Shown piece after piece: positions 25,773 to 36,339 of a DNA stretch of 64,000 nt. How positions within the stretch are numbered: the stretch's first letter is position 1; every line of letters starts with the position of its first letter. This DNA comes from Pandoraea commovens (GTDB lineage Bacteria > Pseudomonadota > Gammaproteobacteria > Burkholderiales > Burkholderiaceae). Position numbers and translations under genes: made by a program. The notes under the pieces were generated by a model. That model worked only from the letters and a program-made list of their open reading frames with translations. It was not told the origin of the DNA and did no database searches. The DNA lies in the NCBI RefSeq assembly GCF_902459615.1, contig NZ_CABPSA010000003.1:434001-498000 (forward strand), read 5' to 3'.

Positions 25773-28439
25773 TCAGGCGGACGCGAGGAAACCCTGCGAC
25801 AACCCGTTGGCGCGTGCGTCGCACCACTCGGGATGCGCGCGGGGATCGGTCCACACCAGCAGATGCAGCGCCGCCAATGCGCGCGGATCGTTGAGCAACT
25901 CCCACTTCTGCGTGTTCGAGAGTTTGGTCGGGCCGCGCAGCAGCGCCGTCTCGACACGGTCGGCGCGCAAGGCGTCGCGCTTCGCATCGTCCAATGTCGG
26001 CTTGACGCTCGACGCCACCAGCGCGTTGGCCATCGGATCGACCACGGCGTCCACGAAGTCGACGTGCTTACCCGCCTCGCTCGTGTACTTCTCCGTCATG
26101 CGCAGTTCCTTGGGCGGCCATGACTCCTCCGGAATCAGAAACAGGCGCGCACGCTTGAGTCCGCGCCCCAGCGACACACGGCTGGAGAAGACCGACACCG
26201 GAATCGAAATCATCATCGAGCCGACAATCGGCATCAGCCACCAGATGAAGTCCGGGTTGAGCCAGTAGACGACACCGCCCCACGCCATGCCAATCACCGT
26301 TTGCAGTCCGTGGCGGCGAATCGCTTCGCCCCAATGCGTCTCGGCATCTTCTCGCGGCGGCGACTTCCATTGGATCGCGATACCGGTGAGCGCCGCCAGC
26401 ACGAATTGCGTATGGAACAGCATGCGCACCGGTGCGAGCACCGCAGAGAACACCATCTCGATGAACATGCTGACGGTCACCGCGAAGGCACCGCCAAAGC
26501 GCTTCGCCCCTTTCACCCAGATCAGCAACACCGCCAGGATCTTGGGCAGGAAGAGCAGCGTCGCCGTCGCGGAGAACAACGCCAGCGCCCGTTCGGGGTG
26601 CCATTCCGGCCACACGGGGAACAACTGACGCGGCGCCGTGAAGTACTCCGGCACCACCAGCGTGTGCTGGGCCAACATGCACGTCGAGAGAATCAGGAAG
26701 ATGAACCACAGCGGCGCGGACACATACGCCATTGCACCGGTGACGAACACCGCGCGGTGCACCGGGTGCATGCCTTCTGCAAGGAACAACCGGAAGTTCA
26801 TCAGGTTGCCCTGACACCAGCGGCGGTCGCGTTTGAGTTCGTCGAGCAGGTTCGGCGGCATTTCCTCATAGCTGCCCGGCAGATCGTAGGCGATCCACAC
26901 GCCCCAGCCTGCGCGTCGCATGAGCGCGGCTTCCACGAAGTCGTGCGAGAGAATCGCGCCGGACATCGCGCCCTTGCCCGGTAGCGGCGCAAGCGCGCAA
27001 TGCTCCATGAACGGCTTGAGGCGGATGATCGCGTTGTGGCCCCAGTAATGCGATTCACCGAGTTGCCAGTAGTGCAGCCCCGCAGTGAACAGCGGGCCGT
27101 AGACGCGCCCCGCGAACTGTTGCAATCGCGCGTAGAACGTTTCGCGGCCCGCAGCGAGCGGCGCGGTCTGGATCAGGCCCGCGCTCGGATGCGCCTCCAT
27201 CATGCGCACGAGCTTCGTCAGGCATTCGCCACTCATCACGCTATCCGCGTCGAGCACGATCATGTAGCGATAATCGCTGCCCCAGCGACGGCAGAAGTCG
27301 TCGAGGTTGCCGCTCTTGCGCTTCACGCGGCGCTGACGCCGACGATAGAAGATGCGCCCGAAGCCACCGACTTCCCGGCACAGCGCCTGCCATGCGTCGA
27401 CTTCGGCGGTGCAGTTATCGGCCTCGTTGGAGTCCGACAGGATGAAGAAGTCGAAGCGTTCGAGCGAGTCGGTCTTGGCGAGCGACTCGTAGGTCGCGCG
27501 CAAACCGGCGAACACTCGGCCGACGTCTTCGTTACAGATCGGCATGACGATGGCCGTGCGCGCATCGGGCTCGATGGGCGCGTCACCCGCCGCCATCTTC
27601 GAGATCATGTGACGCTCGCCGCCGAACAGCAGGACGAAGAAGCCGAAGATGGCCGTCCAGAAACCGGCCGAGACCCAACCGAAGAGCAGTACGAACAGCA
27701 CGAGCACCGAGAACTCCAGCGGATCGGCGCCGTGATACGGCAGCACCGAAGCCATGAAGTGCGTGGCGAGCGCCGTCTGCGCGATCATCAGCGCGAGCAG
27801 CATCCAGCGACGACGACGTCCTGCCTGCGACCAGCGTCCCTTGGGATCTGGGGCGTCGCGCACGAGCGGATCGGGGTCTTTGCGACCGATGAGCTTGCGC
27901 CACAGCCGTGCGAGCGGATTGAGCGACCACGGACGCGGAATGAGCGACGTGCGGCGCACCGGCGGCGAGACGCGCAGCGTCTGCACGCCGCGCACTTCGT
28001 TCAGGCCTGCGGCAGCGGCCAGTGAGCCGCCTTCCGTGAGCGAGAGGCGCACGGGTTGCGACGCGAGTACCGCGTCGCTGTCGGACTCGATCTCGGCGAG
28101 ATCGTGGGCGTGCCACGCCGCCGTCGCCACCGTCGTGGTGGCGCCGTCGGTCTGACCGGCGGTCGCGGTGGCCTCCGTGCCATCGGAAGCTGTCGCGGTC
28201 GTATCGATCGTATCGGTCGTATCGATCGTATCGGTTGCCTCGCCTGCGACGTTCGAACCGCGCGCAGCGAGCAAGCGCTGCAAGCGGGTCAGAACGTCGA
28301 GCGAATCGCCGCCGTCATGCTTCGCTTGTGCGAGCAGCGCACGACGCTTTTCGGCGGGCAGGGGCAACCGGTCGACGTAAAGTTCGTCGACCGGAATGTC
28401 GGAGCGGTCGCTCACTCGGGGGGTAACAGGTAGCTCCAC
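25773..28439 (-). CDS. opgH: Glucans biosynthesis glucosyltransferase H
   Basis: OpgH (MdoH) polymerises UDP-glucose into the beta-1,2 backbone of osmoregulated periplasmic glucans at the inner membrane. The 888 residues show an N-terminal soluble region, several membrane helices, a GT2 domain with [12 protein letters not shown] and the QxxRW-type motif in [10 protein letters not shown], and a C-terminal membrane cluster. It overlaps the end of opgG by 28 bp, so the two are translated together. A Thr/Asp/Ile-rich stretch near residues 68-80 is coded by an 18-bp duplication (28201-28236). Confidence 0.96.
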   Translation of the reverse strand: MELPVTPRVSDRSDIPVDELYVDRLPLPAEKRRALLAQAKHDGGDSLDVLTRLQRLLAARGSNVAGEATDTIDTTDTIDTTATASDGTEATATAGQTDGATTTVATAAWHAHDLAEIESDSDAVLASQPVRLSLTEGGSLAAAAGLNEVRGVQTLRVSPPVRRTSLIPRPWSLNPLARLWRKLIGRKDPDPLVRDAPDPKGRWSQAGRRRRWMLLALMIAQTALATHFMASVLPYHGADPLEFSVLVLFVLLFGWVSAGFWTAIFGFFVLLFGGERHMISKMAAGDAPIEPDARTAIVMPICNEDVGRVFAGLRATYESLAKTDSLERFDFFILSDSNEADNCTAEVDAWQALCREVGGFGRIFYRRRQRRVKRKSGNLDDFCRRWGSDYRYMIVLDADSVMSGECLTKLVRMMEAHPSAGLIQTAPLAAGRETFYARLQQFAGRVYGPLFTAGLHYWQLGESHYWGHNAIIRLKPFMEHCALAPLPGKGAMSGAILSHDFVEAALMRRAGWGVWIAYDLPGSYEEMPPNLLDELKRDRRWCQGNLMNFRLFLAEGMHPVHRAVFVTGAMAYVSAPLWFIFLILSTCMLAQHTLVVPEYFTAPRQLFPVWPEWHPERALALFSATATLLFLPKILAVLLIWVKGAKRFGGAFAVTVSMFIEMVFSAVLAPVRMLFHTQFVLAALTGIAIQWKSPPREDAETHWGEAIRRHGLQTVIGMAWGGVVYWLNPDFIWWLMPIVGSMMISIPVSVFSSRVSLGRGLKRARLFLIPEESWPPKELRMTEKYTSEAGKHVDFVDAVVDPMANALVASSVKPTLDDAKRDALRADRVETALLRGPTKLSNTQKWELLNDPRALAALHLLVWTDPRAHPEWCDARANGLSQGFLASA
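28201..28236. repeat. Two 18-bp tandem units within opgH
   Basis: GTATCGATCGTATCGGTC is followed by a copy differing in its last base. Each unit itself is an imperfect 9-bp duplication. It codes for the DTIDTT-type low-complexity stretch; length changes would keep the frame. Confidence 0.75.
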
Positions 28440-29965
28440 GTTTCGGATAGGGTGTTACTGCCGTTGCGCAGGTAAGCGCGCATTTCGACGGGTTTCTCGG
28501 AATCGAGGCGGCGCATGCGAAGCATGACGCGATAGCCTCCCGTGACGTCATTGCGCTGCGTCTGCACTTCGAGGATCTTGCCATTGCCATCGATGGACAC
28601 ATTGCCTTCGACCTTGGCATCTTCCGGTAGCTTCTTGAGCCCCGGGCCTTCGAAGTCGAGCGCGAAGAGCAGACTGTCGTCTGGTTTTCCCCGGTAGCCG
28701 TGTCCCCGGCGGCTTTGCGTCACCCACGCCAAAGGCGGGCGCTTATCGTTATCTTTTTGCCACGAGAGCCGGTATTCGAGCGACAACGGCTGCTTGGGCT
28801 TGGGCGGTGCATCGGGCACCCAATAGGCGACGATGTTGTCGTTCGTTTCGTCCGGCGTGGGAATCTGGACCAACTCTACGCGGCCTTGTCCCCATTTGCC
28901 CTTCGGTTCGACCCAGGCGCTCGGACGTAACTCATAATGGTCTTCAAGGTCCTGATAGTTGGTGAAATCGCGGTCGCGTTGCACCAGCCCGAAACCGCCG
29001 GGGTTGGACAGCGAGAACGACGACACCAGCAGCCGCTTGGGATTGACGAGCGGACGCCAGATCCATTCGCCTGTGCCGGACTGGATGGACAGGCCGTCGG
29101 AGTCATGCACTTCGGGGCGATAGTCGGGCACGGGGGCCTGCTGGTTTTCGCCGAAGAAGAACATGCTGGTCAGCGGGGCAATGCCCAGCTTGGTGACGTT
29201 TTCACGCAGGTACAGTTCGGATTTGACGTCGACGGTCGTGTCGACGCCGGGGCGCAGCGTGAAGCGGTACGCTCCGGTCGCTCGCGGCGAGTCGAGCAAC
29301 GCGTAGATGGTCAGCTCTTTCGCACCGGGTGCGGGACGCTGAATCCAGAACTCAGTGAAGCGCGGGAACTCTTCGCCGGAATTCAGTGCGGTATCGAGCG
29401 CGAGGCCGCGAGCCGACAAGCCATACGTCTGGTTCTTGCCCAGCGCACGGAAGTAACTCGCGCCGAGGAAGACCATGACTTCGTCTTTGTACTTGGGCGT
29501 GTTGACCGGGAAGTGAATACGGAAACCCGCGAAGCCGAGGCCGCGCAGTTGTTTCGGGTCGACCTTGAGTGCGCCGAAGTCGAACATGTCGGGGCTGTAG
29601 CGCACTTCGCGCACGCTGTTGCCGATCAGTTCGTTGATTTTGACGGGGCGGTCGTAATACGAACCCTCGTGGAAGAACATCAGCTCGAACGGCAGCTTCT
29701 GCGCACGCCACAGCGCCTTTTCAGGCTTGAAGCGAATGTTGCGATAGCGGTCGTAGGTCAGATTCTGAAGCTCTTTGGGGAGATTCGGATCCTTGGGCTT
29801 ATAGCGGTTGTTCGCCAGCGTACGCGCTTGTTTGGCGACGTCGTCGAACGAGAATGCATGCGCCGCGCCCGAGACGAGCGCACAGACGCTAAGTACGCCG
29901 GCAATCGCCAGGTGTAGGGCACGGTGGGAAATCTTGCGGGGAACCGCGTTGAGCAGGAATTCCAT
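28412..29965 (-). CDS. opgG: Glucans biosynthesis protein G
   Basis: OpgG (MdoG) is a periplasmic protein needed for making and branching osmoregulated periplasmic glucans. From the ATG at 29965 it has 517 residues (E. coli 511): a signal peptide ending in AHA (about residue 36), then the beta-sandwich MdoG domain with [29 protein letters not shown] and FFFGENQQ. The frame is open to 30046, but the signal peptide supports the internal start. It overlaps opgH by 28 bp. A repeated TTTGTGAC site lies about 170 bp upstream. Confidence 0.95.
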   Translation of the reverse strand: MEFLLNAVPRKISHRALHLAIAGVLSVCALVSGAAHAFSFDDVAKQARTLANNRYKPKDPNLPKELQNLTYDRYRNIRFKPEKALWRAQKLPFELMFFHEGSYYDRPVKINELIGNSVREVRYSPDMFDFGALKVDPKQLRGLGFAGFRIHFPVNTPKYKDEVMVFLGASYFRALGKNQTYGLSARGLALDTALNSGEEFPRFTEFWIQRPAPGAKELTIYALLDSPRATGAYRFTLRPGVDTTVDVKSELYLRENVTKLGIAPLTSMFFFGENQQAPVPDYRPEVHDSDGLSIQSGTGEWIWRPLVNPKRLLVSSFSLSNPGGFGLVQRDRDFTNYQDLEDHYELRPSAWVEPKGKWGQGRVELVQIPTPDETNDNIVAYWVPDAPPKPKQPLSLEYRLSWQKDNDKRPPLAWVTQSRRGHGYRGKPDDSLLFALDFEGPGLKKLPEDAKVEGNVSIDGNGKILEVQTQRNDVTGGYRVMLRMRRLDSEKPVEMRAYLRNGSNTLSETWSYLLPPE

Positions 29966-30304
29966 CGGCAGTGGGGAATGGCATGTAACGCGCGTGCTGG
30001 CCACAGCCAGCGTGCGCCGAACGCGCAATTTTACCCGTTCATTCACCGATTGACTAAAGATGCATCGGCAAAACCTTCGAAGCGGGTACTCACATTACCC
30101 CAATCGTCTGCTGTGACGGTGCTTCCGGCGCGTCACAAATTTGTGACTTTTTGTGACCATGCCGCGAAATGAAAGGATTTCACTCCCTTCTCACTCTCAC
30201 TTCTGCCAGTTTTCCGTCATTTTTTGGCCATTCCTGCGCCATTTTTATGGCATTCGGGGCGGAATCGTCCGAAAGCCGTTCCCGTTGCCCACCCCGCCCC
30301 GCCT
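29966..30304. other. Intergenic region opgG / LysE exporter
   Basis: This 339-bp gap is upstream of opgG and downstream of the LysE-type gene, both on the minus strand. It contains the TTTGTGAC repeat at 30132-30157 and is otherwise AT-richer than its neighbours (30175-30260). No coding sequence is apparent. Confidence 0.5.
30132..30157. promoter_or_regulatory. Palindromic operator with three half-sites upstream of opgGH
   Basis: GTCACAAATTTGTGAC at 30132-30147 is a perfect 16-bp palindrome. The half-site TTTGTGAC is repeated at 30150-30157, 10 bp (one helical turn) after the previous one, and TGTGAC also occurs at 30114-30119. This suggests cooperative binding of a regulator at the opgGH promoter; its identity is unknown. 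Confidence 0.55.
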
Positions 30305-30967
30305 TCAGCGACTCGCCATCGCCAGTAACCCGCCCAACGTCATCAGCGCGCCGCCGATGGTTCGTCTCACGAGATGCTGTCGCCGCACCATCGCCTCGCG
30401 CATCCATCCCGCCGAGAACCCCAGCGCCACCAGGCTGAACCACGCCCAATGCGCAAACGACATGAACGCCCCGTACGCGAGGCCGAGCGCCCAGCCCGTG
30501 CCCGGGTGAACGACCTGCGTGAAGGTGCTCACCACGAACAAGGTGCACTTCGGATTCAATGCGTTAGTGAAAAAGCCGGTGCGGAACGCCTGCAACGCCT
30601 CGCGCCAGCGGGCGGGGGCTGCGTCCCATGATTCCGGTGATGGTGACGAAGCTGAAGCGCCCTCCTCTTGCGTCACATCCACGACCGGCGACCGATCCCG
30701 CAACGTTCGCCACCCGATGTACACGAGATACGCCGCACCGATCCACTTGATCACCGTGAACAGCCACGGCACCTGAACGATCAGCAGCCCCACGCCCACC
30801 AACGTGTACGCCACGTGCACCTGCACGCCCGCCGCGATCCCCAACGCCGCCCATAACCCGGCGCGCCGACCATGACGCCAACTCTCGCGCGTCACCATCG
30901 CAAAATCCGCACCCGGACTGATCACCGCCAAGACCGTGATCGTCATTACCGCTATCAGCTCTTGCAT
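30305..30967 (-). CDS. LysE/RhtB family translocator
   Basis: A 220-residue exporter of the LysE family with about six membrane helices. The signature VISPGADFAMVTRESWRHGRRAGLWAALGIAAG (residues 16-48) and IGAAYLVYIGWRTLRD are typical. A charged insert between helices carries an acidic, serine-rich stretch (about 98-112). It is divergent from a LysR gene across 263 bp, so that regulator may control it. Confidence 0.92.
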   Translation of the reverse strand: MQELIAVMTITVLAVISPGADFAMVTRESWRHGRRAGLWAALGIAAGVQVHVAYTLVGVGLLIVQVPWLFTVIKWIGAAYLVYIGWRTLRDRSPVVDVTQEEGASASSPSPESWDAAPARWREALQAFRTGFFTNALNPKCTLFVVSTFTQVVHPGTGWALGLAYGAFMSFAHWAWFSLVALGFSAGWMREAMVRRQHLVRRTIGGALMTLGGLLAMASR

Positions 30968-31027
30968 GACTTTCTTTCACCTTTCTTATTTGTGCCCGAA
31001 CTTCCCGTTCCGTACTCGGCGCCGCGC

Positions 31028-31094
31028 GGGACCAGGGCCCTATTCCGCCCCTCAGACATAGACCCAACTCGGTTCAGAACAGGGCCCTGGTCCC
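31028..31094. repeat. 14-bp inverted repeat between LysE and LysR genes
   Basis: GGGACCAGGGCCCT (31028-31041) and its perfect complement AGGGCCCTGGTCCC (31081-31094) lie 39 bp apart in the divergent promoter region. Each arm contains the palindrome AGGGCCCT. It may be a regulator site or a stem-loop. Confidence 0.55.
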
Positions 31095-31230
31095 CCGCTC
31101 ATCGCACCTTTTGCGTCTACGTTCTTATTTCGCCCATCCGAACCGCCGCTTCTCAGGCTGCATTCTCGCCATTTCCACCTCCGCGGAAAAACGATCAATT
31201 GGCCCGCCTATCCGTGATAATTTCTCACGT

Positions 31231-32166
31231 ATGACGCGATCCGCACACCGCTCCCTTCCCCTGAACGCCCTTCAGGTCTTCGACGTCGCCGCCACCAAAC
31301 TCAGCTTCGCCCGCGCCGCCGACCGACTCTTCGTCACCCACGGCGCGGTCAGCCGACAAATCCGTACCTTGGAACTCGCCCTCGGCCTCCCCCTCTTCGA
31401 ACGCCGTAACCGCGCTGTCTTCCTGACCACCGCCGGAGAAAAACTCCACGCCACGACCCGGCAGATGTTCGAGCAACTCGCCACCACGGTCGCCTCGCTT
31501 CATCCCCCGTCGCCCTCGGACACGCTCGTCGTCTCCTGCGAACCCACCCTAGCCATGCGGTGGCTGATCCCCCGCCTCGCCTCGTTCTCGCAAGCCCACC
31601 CCGGCATCTCCCTTCACCTCCACTCGGCCGGTGGCCCGCTCGACTTCGAAAGCGCCGGTGTCGATGTCGCCATTCGACGCAACGACTTCTTCTGGGGACA
31701 TTCGCTCATCGCCGAGCCGCTTGCCGACGAATGGATCGGCCCCGTCGGCCTCCCTTCGGCCTTCGACTCGCCACCGATTTCGCACCTCCACACGCGCACG
31801 CGCGCGCACGCTTGGCAGGACTGGCAGCGCGCCATGCGCGCCGCGTCGTCGCCCGAACGCCTGAAGCACTTGGAACGCTTCGAGACGAGCGCCAACCCGG
31901 CAACGCCGCCGTTCGAACACTTCTATCTGAGTCTGCAAGCCGCCGGTGCAGGCCTCGGGGCCGCCATCGGATCGGTCTACATGGTGTGCGACGAACTCAA
32001 CGCCGGACGCCTCGTCGCCCCCGCAGGTTTCATCCGCGATGGCTCAGGCTACGTCGCACTCTCGCGCGAACCGTTTGCCGACAATCCGGCGAAGGCAACA
32101 CTGCTGAACTGGCTGCGCACGGCGCTGACAGAATCCGCATCGCCTTGGGTCGCGAATGTGCAGTGA
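31231..32166 (+). CDS. LysR-family regulator (GcvA-like)
   Basis: A 311-residue LysR regulator. The HTH region SLPLNALQVFDVAATKLSFARAADRLFVTHGAVSRQIRTLELALGLPLFERRNRAVFLT has the GcvA-type sequence, and the effector domain includes LHLHSAGGPLDFESAGVDVAIRRND. The ATG at 31231 was chosen because the conserved start falls there; the frame is open for 40 codons upstream. It is divergent from the LysE exporter and convergent with the MATE gene. Confidence 0.9.
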   Translation: MTRSAHRSLPLNALQVFDVAATKLSFARAADRLFVTHGAVSRQIRTLELALGLPLFERRNRAVFLTTAGEKLHATTRQMFEQLATTVASLHPPSPSDTLVVSCEPTLAMRWLIPRLASFSQAHPGISLHLHSAGGPLDFESAGVDVAIRRNDFFWGHSLIAEPLADEWIGPVGLPSAFDSPPISHLHTRTRAHAWQDWQRAMRAASSPERLKHLERFETSANPATPPFEHFYLSLQAAGAGLGAAIGSVYMVCDELNAGRLVAPAGFIRDGSGYVALSREPFADNPAKATLLNWLRTALTESASPWVANVQ

Positions 32167-32198
32167 CAAAGGGGAAGGCAAAGCGTGAGGGAGATTCT

Positions 32199-33731
32199 TC
32201 AGGCACGCGGTTCGTTCTGCGTGTTCTGCGTGTTCTGCGTGTTCTGCGTGTTCTGCGTGTTAGGGGACAAGGACGGCCCGGCCGTTGGCGAGGTCGGTGG
32301 AATGGGCACAGGCGCCGGTCCGGCAGCAGCCCCCGCCGCATCTTTGCTCTGCGCCACGGCAGGTGGCCCCTTGGGCAACATGCGCACACCGCGCCAATTG
32401 CCCCACTTGTAAAACGCGAGCGCCATCACGAGCGAGACACCGAACCCGAGCGGGAAGCTCCACCAGATCGCCTCCGCGCCCCACGTCTTTTGCATCTGCC
32501 ACGCAAACGGCAGCCGGATCACCCACTGCGAAACGAACAGGATGACGAGCGGCGCTGCCACCGCCCCCGTCGCCCGCACCACGCCGAAGAGCACGATGGT
32601 CACGCCGAACAGCACGAACGACCACGCCACCACCGCATTGATATGCTGCGCGACGGAAATGGCGTAGCCGTCGTCCGGCAAGAACGCATTCATGAACTGA
32701 CGGTTGAACAACAGAATCGCGATCACCAGCGTGCCGGTCATGACGAAGTTCAGACCGACGCCCACACGCCCGATCTTCGTCACACGATCCCACAAGCCCG
32801 CCCCTACGTTCTGCGCCGTCATGGACGACACCCCTGCACCGATCGCCAACGCGGGCATCTGCACGTACGTCCACAACTGCGATGCGACCCCGTAGGCCGC
32901 CGTGGTCTGCGATCCATAGCCGTTGACGAATCCCATCATGACCATCGCAGACGACGAGATCACCACCATCTGCAACCCCATCGGCAAACCCTTGACGACG
33001 ATCAGCCGCAGCAACCCCATGTCGATCCGCAGATACTTCCAATCCTTGCGCGTGAGCCACAACGGATCGCGGCGCTTGTACAAGGTGTACATGAGCGCAG
33101 CAAGGCTCACGGTCTGCGCGATGAGCGTCGCGCCCGCCGACCCCGCAATGCCGAACGGCGGAATCGGCCCCCAGCCAAAGATGAGCAGCGGGTTGAGCGC
33201 GACGTCCAGCCCGGCGGACAACAGCATGAAACGGAACGGCGTGCGCGCATCGCCCGCCCCGCGTAATGCCATCATCACGAAGTTATAGAAGTACATCACC
33301 GGCAACGCCACGAAGATGATGCGCAGATACGCCACCGCAAACTCACGCGCATCGCTCGGCGTGCCCAGCACGCGCAGCAACTCCGGCGTGAAGATGTAGC
33401 CGAACACCGCCACGGCCGTGGACAGCAGGACGAAGAACGTCGCACTCGTGCCGACGATGCGCCGGGTCAGTTCGGGATTCTTCGCGCCGATGGACTGACC
33501 GATGAGGATGGTGTTGGCCATGCTGATGCCGAACACGACACCCAGCAGGAAGAACAGCAGGATGTTGGCGTTGGACGCCGCAGTGAGCGCCGACTCGCCA
33601 AGGTAATGGCCGATCCACATCGCATTGATCGACGCATTGAGCGATTGCAGCACGTTGCTGCCCAGCACCGGCAGCGAAAACCAGAACAGGGTCTTGCCGA
33701 TGGGGCCGCGTGTGAGGTCCTGTTCCGCCAT
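32199..33731 (-). CDS. MATE family efflux transporter with NTQ repeat tail
   Basis: A 510-residue multidrug and toxin extrusion pump with 12 predicted helices in two halves (first half PIGKTLFWFSLPVLGSNVLQSLNASINAMWIGHYLG; second VKGLPMGLQMVVISSSAMVMMGFVNGYG). It should export cationic compounds in exchange for Na+ or H+. The C-terminal tail (about 465-510) is alanine/proline-rich and ends in a run of Asn-Thr-Gln units coded by a 9-bp tandem repeat, which is unusual for the family. The hydrolase gene upstream lies 7 bp away on the same strand. Confidence 0.92.
   Translation of the reverse strand: MAEQDLTRGPIGKTLFWFSLPVLGSNVLQSLNASINAMWIGHYLGESALTAASNANILLFFLLGVVFGISMANTILIGQSIGAKNPELTRRIVGTSATFFVLLSTAVAVFGYIFTPELLRVLGTPSDAREFAVAYLRIIFVALPVMYFYNFVMMALRGAGDARTPFRFMLLSAGLDVALNPLLIFGWGPIPPFGIAGSAGATLIAQTVSLAALMYTLYKRRDPLWLTRKDWKYLRIDMGLLRLIVVKGLPMGLQMVVISSSAMVMMGFVNGYGSQTTAAYGVASQLWTYVQMPALAIGAGVSSMTAQNVGAGLWDRVTKIGRVGVGLNFVMTGTLVIAILLFNRQFMNAFLPDDGYAISVAQHINAVVAWSFVLFGVTIVLFGVVRATGAVAAPLVILFVSQWVIRLPFAWQMQKTWGAEAIWWSFPLGFGVSLVMALAFYKWGNWRGVRMLPKGPPAVAQSKDAAGAAAGPAPVPIPPTSPTAGPSLSPNTQNTQNTQNTQNTQNEPRA
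32214..32258. repeat. Five tandem 9-bp units at the 3' end of the MATE gene
   Basis: GTTCTGCGT occurs five times without a break (32214-32258), followed by a partial unit. On the coding strand it encodes Asn-Thr-Gln repeats near the C terminus. The unit is a multiple of three, so copy-number changes only alter tail length. Confidence 0.9.
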
Positions 33732-33738
33732 CGCCGTC

Positions 33739-34770
33739 TTACTTCGTGTCGAACTTCACGCCAGCTGCGGGCGCAGGCACGGCACACCGATGGCCGCGCA
33801 CATTGTCGAGAAACCGCTCGATCAACGGCAGAATCTTCGCTTCGATATCGCCGTGTCCGTAACCGAAACCCGCGAAGTTGAAGTGCGTCGCGCCATCGAC
33901 CACCGCCAGCCAGTGGCACCCGGGCGGCATGTCGGCGAAAGGCTCGGTGCGCGTCTGCCATTTGCCTTCGAGCGGATCGTCGCGCGTGCCCGTCACGAGC
34001 AGGGCAGGCTTGCGAACGTCATGCCACGCGCCCGCCGGAAAGATCGCGCCCTTACCCTGCGGCGACAGCGCGATGTAGGCGTCGAAGCGGTCGTCGCTGT
34101 CGAGCCCGAGCTTGTTCTTCGCACCCGCCTCGATCATGACGGTCACCGCGCCCATCGAATGTCCCGCCAGCACGGCAGGCCCTGCATGGCACTGATTACG
34201 CGCCCAGCGCAGCGCCGCCCCCGCATCTTCGAGACGGTCGTCATACGCTTCGGGGTCCGTAGTGAGGGCCAGCAATCCGTCGCGCAAACCGCCGTTGCGC
34301 ACCCGGTCGCGCAGCGAATCGCGTCCGCTCTCCTGATGCGCCATCGTCACCGTCAGCCAGCCGTATTGCGAGAGCGCTCGCCCGAGCCACGACATCGCGT
34401 CGCGGTCGTCGCCCGCGCCGGGGCTCACCACCACAACGCCATTGCAGGCGACTTGGGGACGGAAGACATGGAGGTTGGCATACGCGCCGTCGCTGCGCAT
34501 GACGCGCTGATCGACACCGGTCGCGGCGGATGCCGGGGTCGCGGTCACGGGTTTCGCCGATGCGGGGGATGCGGAGGATGCGGCGGACGGCGCAGGTGCG
34601 GCTTTCGCAGGCGTGGTCCCCGGAAAGACGGTGTCGGCAGCCAAAACGTGAGACGGCAACGCGACGAGCGACAATGCTGCGAACAGCGACGCGCCGACGC
34701 TGCAGGCACCGAGCGCGACGCGTAACGTCCCGAACGATCGTCCCACCGCCCTGCGCGACTTTCCGAGCAT
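33739..34770 (-). CDS. Secreted alpha/beta hydrolase (chlorophyllase/dienelactone-hydrolase-like)
   Basis: A 343-residue protein with an N-terminal signal peptide (hydrophobic about 17-44, cleavage near ALPSHVLAA), an alanine/proline-rich linker (50-85), then an alpha/beta hydrolase fold. The nucleophile motif GHSMG places Ser205; VVVSPGAGDDR is the oxyanion-hole region and HFNFAGFG carries the likely catalytic His. Similar proteins are annotated as predicted dienelactone hydrolases. The ATG at 34770 has GGGGAGAA upstream. It is 7 bp from the MATE gene, probably one operon. Confidence 0.85.
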   Translation of the reverse strand: MLGKSRRAVGRSFGTLRVALGACSVGASLFAALSLVALPSHVLAADTVFPGTTPAKAAPAPSAASSASPASAKPVTATPASAATGVDQRVMRSDGAYANLHVFRPQVACNGVVVVSPGAGDDRDAMSWLGRALSQYGWLTVTMAHQESGRDSLRDRVRNGGLRDGLLALTTDPEAYDDRLEDAGAALRWARNQCHAGPAVLAGHSMGAVTVMIEAGAKNKLGLDSDDRFDAYIALSPQGKGAIFPAGAWHDVRKPALLVTGTRDDPLEGKWQTRTEPFADMPPGCHWLAVVDGATHFNFAGFGYGHGDIEAKILPLIERFLDNVRGHRCAVPAPAAGVKFDTK

Positions 34771-35061
34771 CCGTTCTCCCCTGGTTTCCGGCAGCACGCA
34801 GCCAACCTGGCCCAAGGGGCACTTGTCCCTGATCTTGCTAAGCTCGAACCACCGAGGGAACGGGTTAGGCCGGGAGCGACGGTCTCGCGACGAAGCTCCG
34901 CTGCGACATCACACGATGAGCCATCTTAGCGCGGATTGCGTAGGTGCTCGCATGATTTTTGCACCGCGCCTACCTGTCTCGCGTGCGCAACGCACGGGAT
35001 GATTCCCGAACTCATCAATCGCTCATCGACGCCACCGCCGGAGCAAGTCTGGCATAGGGCG

Positions 35062-36339
35062 TCAGGCGCTTCGATGCCGTCCGACATGCCCGTCTCGCGA
35101 CAGACCCAGCGCCGACGCGTAGCCCTGCGGATCGAAGCGCCACGTCAGTGCGATCAGCGCCACGTTGAGCACGATGAGACCGATCCACGACGGCATGAAG
35201 CTGCCGGTCGTCGCCATCACCGCACCCGATGCAAACGGGGCCACAGCCGCGATGCAAAAGCCCACGCCCTGCATGAACGCCGCGAGCGCAGCCGCATGAC
35301 GCGGGTGCGCATGGTGATCGAGCGCCAGCACCAGTCCGAGCGAAAAGGTGCCCCCCAGTCCGAAGCCGATGCCGCCGATCCACCACCACGGCGCGGCGTC
35401 CGGTGCCACGACGAGCCCGGCGAGACCGGCCAGCGTCGCGGCCAGCGCGAGCGTCAGCCACCGGCGACGGTCGACATTGCGCCGCGCCAGCCACGGCAAC
35501 ATCAACGCCGCCACGACCTGACACGCCGTGAGTCCGGCGAGCAACGCGCCGCTTTGCGTCGCGCTCATGCCGCGCTGCTGATAAAACGGCGGCAGCCACG
35601 CGACCATCGTCGTGTAAGTACAGTTGATGAGACCGAAGTAGACGGCCAGCGTCCACGCACGATGCTTGCGCAACAGGTCGAGCATCGACGGCGGCTTGCC
35701 GGAAATGCCGGTCGTTGCGGCGCGGCACGCCGCACGCAGATCTTCGGCAGAAGCGGTCGTGTGCGCGGCCGGGGCGACGGCTTGGGCAACGGCATGCACC
35801 TTCAGCGGCGCGCGCCACCACGCCAGCGCCGCGACGCCGACGACCGCAAGCCACATACCTAACCCGACGCGCCAGTCGCCCGCCTCGGACGCCGCCCACG
35901 GACTCGCCGCCGCCCCGAGGCCACCACCCCCCATGAGCGCAGCGGAGTACAACCCCATCATCGACGTCATGCGCGCCGCACTGTAGTTCGCCTTCACGAC
36001 GCCCGGCAGCAACGCCTGAATGATGGCGATGCCGATGCCCGACGCCAGCGCCGTCGCAATCATCGTCACGGTATCGTCGGCGAAAAAGCGCACGCCACAG
36101 GCAAGCGCTAGCGCCACCAGACCGAGCAAGACACCGCGACGCTCACCGAAGCGACGCGTCAGCCCGCTCGCCGCGAATGCGCCCGCGCCCATCGCCAGCA
36201 CCGGCAGCGACGTGAGCAACGCCGCCACGGGATACGTCATCCCGGTCGCCTCGCGAATTTGCGGCAACAGCGGACTGATGGAGGTGAGCGTCGGTCGCAG
36301 CGTCAGCCCGACTGCGACGATGGCCAGCCAAAGCGTCAT
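35062..36339 (-). CDS. MFS transporter, CynX/NimT-type
   Basis: A 425-residue major facilitator protein with 12 helices and the CynX (cyanate permease) style N terminus LWLAIVAVGLTLRPTLTSISPLLPQIREATGMTYP. The start at 36339 overlaps the 3' end of the amidohydrolase gene by 4 bp, making it the last gene of a four-gene operon. A transport role for the substrate or product of the deaminase (for example cyanate, a pyrimidine or its breakdown product) is likely but not defined. A long upstream open frame was rejected since it has no conserved sequence. Confidence 0.88.
   Translation of the reverse strand: MTLWLAIVAVGLTLRPTLTSISPLLPQIREATGMTYPVAALLTSLPVLAMGAGAFAASGLTRRFGERRGVLLGLVALALACGVRFFADDTVTMIATALASGIGIAIIQALLPGVVKANYSAARMTSMMGLYSAALMGGGGLGAAASPWAASEAGDWRVGLGMWLAVVGVAALAWWRAPLKVHAVAQAVAPAAHTTASAEDLRAACRAATTGISGKPPSMLDLLRKHRAWTLAVYFGLINCTYTTMVAWLPPFYQQRGMSATQSGALLAGLTACQVVAALMLPWLARRNVDRRRWLTLALAATLAGLAGLVVAPDAAPWWWIGGIGFGLGGTFSLGLVLALDHHAHPRHAAALAAFMQGVGFCIAAVAPFASGAVMATTGSFMPSWIGLIVLNVALIALTWRFDPQGYASALGLSRDGHVGRHRSA

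Noticed and set aside
32214-32258. Phase-variable repeat that could switch the MATE gene off
   Set aside because: The unit is 9 bp, so gain or loss keeps the reading frame; only tail length changes.
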